NCBI RefSeq assembly: GCF_032380655.1
Contig: NZ_JAWDIY010000002.1
Coordinates: 124,001 to 188,000 of the forward strand
DNA length: 64,000 nt
Direction: 5' to 3'
Origin: Diplocloster hominis
Lineage (GTDB): Bacteria > Bacillota > Clostridia > Lachnospirales > Lachnospiraceae
The position numbers and the translations under genes were made by a program. Under the pieces are notes generated by a model that saw nothing but the letters and a program-made list of their open reading frames with translations, was not told the DNA's origin and ran no database searches. Positions 57,698 through 64,000 of this stretch are shown here, piece by piece (positions within the stretch are counted from its first letter, which is position 1; each line of letters starts with the position of its first letter).

Positions 57698-58927
57698 ATG
57701 AAGTTGCTGAGAGTGGATACATTGGAAGAGGCGATGGAGAAGCTGCTCCGGGCGGCTGAAAAGCTGCCGCTTAAGACGCATCGGGTCCGGACAGGGGAAG
57801 CGCTGGGAAGTATTCTGGCCGGGGATATGGTAAGTACAGAGAATATCCCGGGGTTCCGGCGTTCCACGGTGGATGGATATGCTGTGCTGGCACAGGATAC
57901 ACAGGGGGCGGCGGAAACTCTTCCGGTTTTTTTGGAATTGACGGAGGAAGTGAGCGCAGGACAAGTTCCCGGGCATCGGTTACATAGCGGTCAGTGTGCC
58001 TATGTTCCCACCGGAGGTATGATTCCGGAGGGAGCGGATGCCATGGTGATGATCGAATATTGTGAACCTTTCGGCACAGGACAGATCGCGGTAGGGCAGT
58101 CGGTATCCCCGGGAAAAGATGTGGTGCCCGTGGGGGATGATATCCGCATCGGGAATGTTTTTATCAAAAAAGGAACTAAAATCCGTGCCCAGGAGATCGG
58201 GGGGCTTTTGGCGGCAGGAATCGAAGAGATTCCGGTATTCGCCCCGTTTCGGGTTACGGTTTTATCCACAGGTGATGAACTGGTGGAGCCGGGAATTATG
58301 CCTGGTCCCGGACAGATGCGGGATATCAATACGGGGGTGCTGAAAACGCTGGCCTGCCAGTATGGCTGCGATGTGATTCGTACCGGCCTTTTGCAGGATG
58401 ACAGAGAGCAGTTCTTACAGACGGTAAATGCTGCCATGCGGGACAGTGATCTGGTGCTGCTCTCCGGTGGCAGCTCACAGGGAAATAAGGATTTTACCGC
58501 TGAGGTGATCGACCGGCTTGCAAAGCCGGGAGTATTTACCCACGGACTGGCGTTAAAACCGGGAAAACCGACCATCCTGGGATATGATGAGCGCAGCCGT
58601 ACGGTTCTGGCCGGGCTGCCGGGACACCCTGCGGCTGCAATGCTTGTATTTGTCCTGCTGTTCGGGCGGATGTTTAAGAAACTCCGGGGGGAAAGACAAA
58701 CGGTCTGTATCCCGGCGCAGATGGAATGCAATGTGCCGGGAGCGCCGGGGAGGGAGACCTGCCAGCTGGTACGGCTGCTGCCCGGTGAGGACGGATACCT
58801 GGCCAGGCCGGTGTTTGGAAAGTCGGGATTGATCACCACACTGACGGAAGCGGACGGTTATACGATGATACCGGTTAACCGGGAAGGACTGTGTACTGGG
58901 GAAAGGGTCCGCGTGTGGATGTTATAG
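57698..58927 (+). CDS. moeA: Molybdopterin molybdotransferase MoeA (409 aa)
   Basis: Inserts molybdate or tungstate into adenylylated molybdopterin. Motifs: RRSTVDGYAVLAQDT, YVPTGGMIPEGADAMVMIE, STGDELVEPGIMPGPGQMRD, LSGGSSQGNKDF, LAGLPGHPAAAML. Full length. ATG 57698 after GGAGGTAAAG. Placed directly after tupABC, which suggests a role with tungstate. A second moeA homologue follows. Confidence 0.93.
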   Translation: MKLLRVDTLEEAMEKLLRAAEKLPLKTHRVRTGEALGSILAGDMVSTENIPGFRRSTVDGYAVLAQDTQGAAETLPVFLELTEEVSAGQVPGHRLHSGQCAYVPTGGMIPEGADAMVMIEYCEPFGTGQIAVGQSVSPGKDVVPVGDDIRIGNVFIKKGTKIRAQEIGGLLAAGIEEIPVFAPFRVTVLSTGDELVEPGIMPGPGQMRDINTGVLKTLACQYGCDVIRTGLLQDDREQFLQTVNAAMRDSDLVLLSGGSSQGNKDFTAEVIDRLAKPGVFTHGLALKPGKPTILGYDERSRTVLAGLPGHPAAAMLVFVLLFGRMFKKLRGERQTVCIPAQMECNVPGAPGRETCQLVRLLPGEDGYLARPVFGKSGLITTLTEADGYTMIPVNREGLCTGERVRVWML

Positions 58928-58992
58928 AGATAACGGGGCTGCTTTGCATCTTATAATACTTTACAGGGCAGTTGGGAAAGGATAGAAGCAAG

Positions 58993-60927
58993 ATGGAGAA
59001 ACGGAATCTGTATCTGAATAATACTCCGGCAGAAGAAGCGGTCCGGATCTATCGGAAGGCACTGGAAGCGGTCATCCGCGTCAGTTATGAGAGGATACCG
59101 GTAACGGAAGCGCTGAACCGGGTGACGAAGTCGGCAGTTTATGCAAAATATTGTTCTCCTCTTTACAATTCGGCAGCCATGGACGGAGTCGCTGTCATGG
59201 CAAAGACCACGAACCATGCCTCCGAGCGGGAACCCACAGAGCTGGTGATCGGCGAGGACTGTCAGATGATCGATACCGGTGATCCGATCAGGCCCCCATA
59301 CAACGCGGTGATTATGGCGGAGGAGCTGGTGGAGACGGAGGACCCGGCTGTCGTCCGGGTTCTGGCGTCCGCCGCGCCGTGGCAGCATGTGCGGCCCATC
59401 GGGGAGGATATCGTGGCCGGCGAAATGATTCTGCCCGGAGGACACAGGATTCGTCCGATTGATATCGGCGTATTGCTTGCAGGAGGGATTGTGGACGTGG
59501 AGGTAATCCGGCGGCCGCTGGTAGCGGTGATCCCTACCGGTTCTGAGATGATTGAACCTGGACGGCAGCCGCGGGAGGGTGAGATCATCGAGTCAAATTC
59601 CCGGATGTTTGAGAATATGGTGACAGAGCAGGAGGGAGTGCCCCGCCGTCTGCCGCCCGTTCCTGATGATTATGAGCTGCTTCGGCAGGCGGTCCATACG
59701 GCTGTACAGGACCATGATATGGTGCTGGTGAATGCCGGGTCCAGCGCGGGGACGGAGGATTATACCGTGCATGTGTTAAGAGAGCTGGGGCAGGTGATCG
59801 TTCATGGCGTGGCGATAAAACCAGGAAAGCCGGTGATACTGGCTGTTGTGGACGGGAAACCGGTAATCGGGCTTCCGGGCTACCCGGTGTCCGCCTTCAT
59901 CGGCTTTCAGAATTTTGTGATACCGGTGATGGATCTTTTCTTAGACCGGAACCGGCAGCCGGTAGCCTGTGCCGAAGCGGTGCTGTCGAGACGCCTGATC
60001 TCCAGCCTGAAATATAAAGAGTATGTCAGGGTTAAGATTGGAAAGGTGGATGAGAAGCTGATCGCCGCACCGCTGGCCAGGGGCGCGGGCGCGGCCATGT
60101 CCCTGGTGAGGGCGGATGGTTTTTGTGTCATCGGCCAGAACAGCGAAGGCGTGGAGGCAGGAGAAACGGTGCAGGTGGAGTTATTCCGAAGCCTGTCAGA
60201 AATCGAACATACGGTGATGGTGATCGGAAGCCATGACCTGCTGCTGGATGTCCTGGCGGACCTGATGCCGAATTTGCATCCGCATATGTTTTTGAGCAGC
60301 ACCCATGTAGGGAGTATGGGCGGCCTCATGGCACTGCTCCGGGGGGAAGCCCATGTGGCTCCGGTCCATCTGCTGGATCAGAAGACCGGTGTATATAACA
60401 TCCCGTACCTGGAAGAACTTTTTCACGAACCGGTTCTGCTGATCAAGGGTGTGAAACGGATTCAGGGATTGATCGTCAAAAAGGGAAATCCTCTGAAGAT
60501 CAGGGGAATCAGTGATCTGCCGGGCCATCGGTACGTGAACCGGCAGAGGGGGGCCGGAACCAGAATTCTGTTTGACTATCTTCTGAGTGAAAATGGGCTT
60601 ACGCCGGAGGAAATAGACGGATACTCCCATGAGGCATCAACCCATATGGCCGTAGCGGCTCTGGTGAGCAGCGACGGGGCAGACGCCGGGATGGGGATTC
60701 AGTCGGCCGCGAAGGCCATGGATCTGGATTTCCTTCCGATCGGAGCGGAGGAATACGACTTTGCGCTCTACCCGAAGGCTCTGGAACTTCCGCATATACA
60801 GGCATTCCTGGATGTGCTGACAAGTAAAGCATTCCGGATGAAGCTTAAAGAGCTGGGAGGATATGATACTTTCGGAACCGGGGAGCAGATTCTGATTCAT
60901 GGGTTTGATAAACAGCCGGATAAATAA
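58993..60927 (+). CDS. MoeA-like protein fused to a periplasmic-binding-protein-like domain (644 aa)
   Basis: Residues about 1-405 are MoeA-like (NSAAMDGVAVMAKTT, TGDPIRPPYNAVIMAEELV, NAGSSAGTEDYTV, GLPGYPVSAFIGFQN). Residues about 410-644 are a PBP/LysR-substrate-like domain (VMVIGSHDLLLDVLADLMPN, NRQRGAGTRILFDYLL, GMGIQSAAKAMDLDFLPIG). This fusion is known in anaerobes with two moeA genes; the extra domain may sense or deliver the oxyanion. Start ATG 58993 chosen; TTG 58972 is an alternative. Confidence 0.9.
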   Translation: MEKRNLYLNNTPAEEAVRIYRKALEAVIRVSYERIPVTEALNRVTKSAVYAKYCSPLYNSAAMDGVAVMAKTTNHASEREPTELVIGEDCQMIDTGDPIRPPYNAVIMAEELVETEDPAVVRVLASAAPWQHVRPIGEDIVAGEMILPGGHRIRPIDIGVLLAGGIVDVEVIRRPLVAVIPTGSEMIEPGRQPREGEIIESNSRMFENMVTEQEGVPRRLPPVPDDYELLRQAVHTAVQDHDMVLVNAGSSAGTEDYTVHVLRELGQVIVHGVAIKPGKPVILAVVDGKPVIGLPGYPVSAFIGFQNFVIPVMDLFLDRNRQPVACAEAVLSRRLISSLKYKEYVRVKIGKVDEKLIAAPLARGAGAAMSLVRADGFCVIGQNSEGVEAGETVQVELFRSLSEIEHTVMVIGSHDLLLDVLADLMPNLHPHMFLSSTHVGSMGGLMALLRGEAHVAPVHLLDQKTGVYNIPYLEELFHEPVLLIKGVKRIQGLIVKKGNPLKIRGISDLPGHRYVNRQRGAGTRILFDYLLSENGLTPEEIDGYSHEASTHMAVAALVSSDGADAGMGIQSAAKAMDLDFLPIGAEEYDFALYPKALELPHIQAFLDVLTSKAFRMKLKELGGYDTFGTGEQILIHGFDKQPDK

Positions 60928-60940
60928 CATGATATATCCA

Positions 60941-60969
60941 TTGAGCAGAGTCGGGTTACGTGCTATAAT
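60941..60969 (+). promoter_or_regulatory. Promoter of aroD
   Basis: TTGAGC (60941-60946), 17-bp spacer, TATAAT (60964-60969); 100 bp before the aroD start. Confidence 0.75.
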
Positions 60970-61069
60970 TTACCAATGATTGGAAAAATAAGGCCGGCAA
61001 AGTAAATGAACAAAGTAATGCTAACAAAGTTTAAAGCTGTTAAAGGAAAACAGATGGAGGGAAACACAC

Positions 61070-61834
61070 ATGAACCCGGTTATCATACGCAATGTCAGAA
61101 TCGGAGAGGGTATACCGAAGATCTGCGTGCCCATTGCAGGCGCGACGGAGAAAGAGATCATAGATCAGGCGGCGGAGCTGCCCGGCCTGCCGGTAGATAT
61201 CGTGGAATGGCGTGCGGACTGGTTTGCCGATGTATTTGATTTTGAACGGGTGAACGAAGTTTTGGAAAAGTTAAGAGAGGCAGCAGGTGATCTGCCGCTT
61301 CTATTTACATTCCGCACGGCTCTGGAAGGCGGGGAAAAGTCGATCACAGCTGCTGAGTACACGGAACTTGTGGTCAGGGCGAGCGGGACAGGACTGATTG
61401 ATCTGGTTGATATAGAGTATTTTACTGTGGGGGAGGACTTGCACAAGTGTCTGAAGGCAGCCCATGAATCCGGAGTAAGGGCCATCGTGTCGAGTCACGA
61501 TTTCCAGGAGACTCCTTCAAAGGAAGAGATGCTGGCCCGACTTCGGGGAATGCAGGAGGCAGGTGCGGATATCCCCAAACTGGCCGTTATGCCCCGGAAC
61601 AGACGGGATGTACTGAACCTGCTGGATGCGACGCAGGAGATGGTCACCGGGTATGCAGACCGCCCGATCATTACCATGTCCATGGGCGTAAGAGGGCTGA
61701 TCAGCCGGCTGTGCGGGGAGGAATTCGGCTCCAGTGTGACCTTTGGATCAGCGAAACAGGCCTCCGCGCCAGGACAGATCCCAGTATCGGAATTGGTAAC
61801 CGTTCTTAGGACGATACATGAGAATCTATCGTGA
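61070..61834 (+). CDS. aroD: Type I 3-dehydroquinate dehydratase (254 aa)
   Basis: Third step of the shikimate pathway (3-dehydroquinate to 3-dehydroshikimate) through a Schiff base. Key residues: VEWRADWF, FTFRTALEGG, His in IVSSHDFQETP (about 141-143), Lys in DIPKLAVMPRN (about 170) and MSMGVRGLISRL, SPVTFGSAKQASAPGQ-like end (VTFGSAKQASAPGQIP). Size typical. Own promoter at 60941. Start ATG 61070 after ATGGAGGGAAACACAC. Confidence 0.95.
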   Translation: MNPVIIRNVRIGEGIPKICVPIAGATEKEIIDQAAELPGLPVDIVEWRADWFADVFDFERVNEVLEKLREAAGDLPLLFTFRTALEGGEKSITAAEYTELVVRASGTGLIDLVDIEYFTVGEDLHKCLKAAHESGVRAIVSSHDFQETPSKEEMLARLRGMQEAGADIPKLAVMPRNRRDVLNLLDATQEMVTGYADRPIITMSMGVRGLISRLCGEEFGSSVTFGSAKQASAPGQIPVSELVTVLRTIHENLS

Positions 61835-61902
61835 AATAGCAGTAACGCTCAAAATAACCTTGCTGAATTTTCAAAGCATCTTACGGAAGTGGAGTGGTAT
61901 AT

Positions 61903-63105
61903 ATGCCTGATCGGGAAATGATCTTAAAACAACTGCACGCCCAGATCCATGTCAACGGCCATATTATCGGTGTCGCCACCGGAAGCGGAATGACGTCCAA
62001 ATACACGGTGCTGGGAGGGGCGGACCTGATCCTGGCCTTGAGTGCGGGGAGGTTCCGGCAGATGGGCAGAAGCTCCCTGTGCTGTTTTCTTTGTTATGGC
62101 AACAGCAATGATATCGTTATGGAATTCGCCACCCGGGAACTTCTGCCGGTGATACCGGATACCCCGGTTATATTTGGAATCAATGCCAGTGACCCGGCCA
62201 TCCACCTCTACGATTACATATCAAAAATCAAAGAGCTTGGCTTCGCTGGTATAAACAACTTCCCCACCGTGGGCCTGATCGACGGTCATTTCCGGGAAGC
62301 ACTGGAGGAAGAGCAGGTCACCTATGACCGGGAGGTGGAGGCGATCCGGATCGCCCGGTTTTTGGACTTGCTGACCATCGCCTATGTATTTGACGAGGAG
62401 CAGGCCAGGAAGATGCTGGATGCCGGAGCGGATATCATCTGTGCGCATCTGGGACTGACCACAGGAGGCGTGCTGGGGCCCAAAAAAGTCGTATCCCTGG
62501 AACAGTCCGCCATGCTGGCCAGAAGAATCTTTGATGTGTGCAAAGGCAGGACGGATGTGATCAAGGTCGTCTACGGCGGACCGATTAAAACCCCCATTGA
62601 TATGCAGTATATCTATGAAACAACTGATTGTCAGGGGTTCATAGGAGGATCTTCATTTGAAAGAATTCCGGCGGAAAAGGCTATTCTGAATGTAACCCGG
62701 GCTTATAAGACCTCCGGCAGTCTGGACGAGGACAATGTGGTATATAAAGTACTCATGGGAAATGGACGGAATTATGATTACATAAATTATGTCAAACAGT
62801 TTATTCAGGAAAATTACCGGAGCCAGATTCATCTTGGGGATCTGGCGATGGCGGCCCATATCTCCGCTTCTTATCTGAGCACTCTGTTCAAAAAAGAGGA
62901 GGGGATGAGTTTCAGTGAATACCTGGTGCGGTTCCGAATGGACCGTGCTGCAGAATTTATGGAGGATACGGGAATTCCGTTTGTCGAAGTGGCTAATATG
63001 GTTGGATATACAGACTATGCCCAGTTCTGCAAGATGTTTAAAAAGTACAAGGGCGTTTCTCCGACGGATTTTCGGAAATCTAATATAAACACAAAAAATA
63101 TCTGA
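61903..63105 (+). CDS. PEP-hydrolase-like TIM-barrel protein fused to AraC-type HTH (400 aa)
   Basis: Residues about 1-275 are a TIM barrel of the Tm-1 C-terminal/phosphoenolpyruvate hydrolase-like family (GVATGSGMTSKYTVLGGADL, FAGINNFPTVGLIDGHFREA, HLGLTTGGVLGPKK, GFIGGSSFERIPAEKA). Residues about 295-395 are an AraC/XylS DNA-binding domain (IHLGDLAMAAHISASYLSTL, FKKEEGMSFSEYLVRFR, ANMVGYTDYAQFCKMFKKYK). A Tm-1-like/UPF0261 partner gene follows. The fused domain suggests a regulator that senses the enzyme's ligand. Start ATG 61903 after GGAGTGGTATAT. Confidence 0.9.
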   Translation: MPDREMILKQLHAQIHVNGHIIGVATGSGMTSKYTVLGGADLILALSAGRFRQMGRSSLCCFLCYGNSNDIVMEFATRELLPVIPDTPVIFGINASDPAIHLYDYISKIKELGFAGINNFPTVGLIDGHFREALEEEQVTYDREVEAIRIARFLDLLTIAYVFDEEQARKMLDAGADIICAHLGLTTGGVLGPKKVVSLEQSAMLARRIFDVCKGRTDVIKVVYGGPIKTPIDMQYIYETTDCQGFIGGSSFERIPAEKAILNVTRAYKTSGSLDEDNVVYKVLMGNGRNYDYINYVKQFIQENYRSQIHLGDLAMAAHISASYLSTLFKKEEGMSFSEYLVRFRMDRAAEFMEDTGIPFVEVANMVGYTDYAQFCKMFKKYKGVSPTDFRKSNINTKNI

Positions 63106-63124
63106 TGAATACGGGAGAAAAACC

Positions 63125-63158
63125 AATATAACCACATAAGATACAAATATAACCACAT
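63125..63158 (+). promoter_or_regulatory. Direct repeat, possible AraC-type operator
   Basis: AATATAACCACAT occurs at 63125-63137 and 63146-63158, 21 bp start to start (two helical turns). Direct repeats with this spacing are typical AraC/XylS half-sites. It lies just after the AraC-fusion gene and before the UPF0261 gene. Confidence 0.5.
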
Positions 63159-63173
63159 TTACTAATGAAGAGG

Positions 63174-63222
63174 GAAACAGTAAAATGTACTTATCAAACA
63201 TTTACTGTTTCTTTTATTTTTT
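63174..63222 (+). terminator. Intrinsic terminator between TIM-AraC and UPF0261 genes
   Basis: GAAACAGTAAAATGT / ACATTTACTGTTTC, then TTTTATTTTTT. A second hairpin TTCATAGGA / TCCTATGAA follows at 63221-63244. Confidence 0.8.
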
Positions 63223-63486
63223 CATAGGAAGTGCTCCTATGAAATAAAAAACTTTTACAAAGGGACACAACCTGTTCCATAAAACCAAATACAAAGAAAG
63301 AGACAGTGGATTCCACAATAGGAATTCTGAGAGATCCGGCCGGATCAGAAAATGCAGGAAAGATAAGTGTCACATGGAAAAGCAGCAGAACAACGGAATC
63401 AGTCAGGCAACCGTACAAGTTGGGCAATGATACAACCTGAGCAATGGTATAAGTTGCCGAATAACAGAATGAAAGGAGGAAGGTAT

Positions 63487-64000
63487 TTGAAAACAATAGC
63501 AGTAGCAGGAACCTTTGATACAAAAGGGGAAGAATTTGCTTATGTGAAGGATTTGATCGAGAGCATAGGATTGAAGGCCTATATGATACATACAGGGGTA
63601 TTCGAACCGGCATTTACGCCGGATGTCTCCAATCAGGAGCTGGCGGCAGCGGCAGGGGAGAAGATAGAAGACGTTGTAGCCAGAAAAGACAGGGCCTGGG
63701 CCATGGAAGTGCTGTCCAAAGGGATGGAAAAGCTTCTGCCAGGACTTTACGATGAGGGAAAGTTTGATGGAATATTATCCTTCGGAGGTTCCGGAGGAAC
63801 GGCGCTGGTGACGCCGGCTATGCAGGCGCTGCCCATCGGTGTGCCGAAGGTGATGGTATCCACCATGGCTTCCGGGAACACGCAGCAGTATGTGGGGACC
63901 AGCGATATCGTCATGATGCCGTCGATCGTGGACGTGTCGGGATTGAACAGTATTTCGGTGAAAATATTTACCAATGCCGTATTCGCCATCGCCGGAATGG
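63487..64000 (+). CDS. Tm-1-like ATP-binding (UPF0261) protein, 3' end outside the window
   Basis: Open to the window end, 171 codons visible. After TTG 63487 it reads KTIAVAGTFDTKGEEFAYVK, then YMIHTGVFEPAFTPDVSNQE, GILSFGGSGGTALVTPAMQA, and VPKVMVSTMASGNTQQYVG: the UPF0261/Tm-1 N-terminal fold. AAAGGAGG lies 7 nt before the TTG; ATG 63469 is in frame but overlaps the ribosome site. Partner of the upstream TIM-barrel protein, since the two domains are fused in plant Tm-1. Confidence 0.88.
   Translation, partial: MKTIAVAGTFDTKGEEFAYVKDLIESIGLKAYMIHTGVFEPAFTPDVSNQELAAAAGEKIEDVVARKDRAWAMEVLSKGMEKLLPGLYDEGKFDGILSFGGSGGTALVTPAMQALPIGVPKVMVSTMASGNTQQYVGTSDIVMMPSIVDVSGLNSISVKIFTNAVFAIAGM

Overview
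The window is a low-to-mid GC, Gram-positive type chromosome segment. Strong AGGAGG-type ribosome binding sites, sigma-A promoters, SPP1-like and clostridial phage proteins and the flanking metabolic genes suggest a gut Clostridia, most likely Lachnospiraceae (inference; no rRNA or marker gene is present). Positions 1 to about 37,620 are the late half of a tailed prophage. Positions from about 38,000 to the end are host chromosome.

Prophage. The window opens inside terL (1-1529). The portal gene does not follow directly. Instead a cargo island of about 12.5 kb (1,800-14,000) is inserted. It starts with a consensus promoter (1814-1842) and a long RNA region (about 1.9-6.3 kb). This RNA region holds conventional tRNAs (Phe, Met, Tyr, Glu, Arg, Asn, two Ser, Asp and an initiator-like tRNA) plus interrupted or tRNA-like RNAs that share the short motif ACAGCAA. 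Then comes a co-directional gene set: a SANT-like protein, a Ro60-like (DUF2828) protein with a vWA domain, an isochorismatase/nicotinamidase-fold hydrolase, a vWA protein, a PP2C phosphatase, a kinase and small hypotheticals, closed by a strong terminator at 13.5 kb. After two more tRNA elements the structural genes resume: portal, MuF-type head protein, a lysine-rich H1-like protein, scaffold, capsid with an apparent -1 frame C-terminal extension, connectors, tail tube, frameshifted tail chaperones, tape measure and baseplate/tail genes (14-32 kb).

A complete diversity-generating retroelement (DGR) follows at 32.0-35.0 kb. It has a lectin-fold target gene whose 3' end is the variable repeat, a GAAA-tetraloop hairpin just after it, an Avd-like accessory gene, the template repeat, and a reverse transcriptase with YMDD. 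Template and variable repeats (128 nt) differ at 17 positions, all at template adenines. Small membrane proteins, a holin and a modular endolysin finish the phage.

Host part. A TM2 protein and an SPFH-SHOCT protein are followed by a divergent pair on the minus strand (hybrid sensor kinase, NSS-family transporter) and a DUF3810 metalloprotease-like protein. A type III-A CRISPR system (csm1-csm2-csm3-csm4-csm5-cas6, an array of 12 repeats, then csm6) occupies 45.3-54.1 kb. It has no cas1/cas2 in view, and its Csm3 has Asn where the target-RNA-cleaving Asp is expected. Next are a chorismate mutase-shikimate kinase fusion, a tungstate ABC transporter (tupABC), two moeA-type genes (the second fused to a binding-protein-like domain), aroD, a TIM-barrel enzyme fused to an AraC-type DNA-binding domain, and the start of a Tm-1-like/UPF0261 gene cut by the window end.

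The two most unusual systems are the DGR and the cargo island. The island pairs a Ro60-like protein and a vWA/PP2C/kinase triad with a family of tRNA-mimicking RNAs. A phage ribonucleoprotein or RNA-damage/counter-defence function is an inference.
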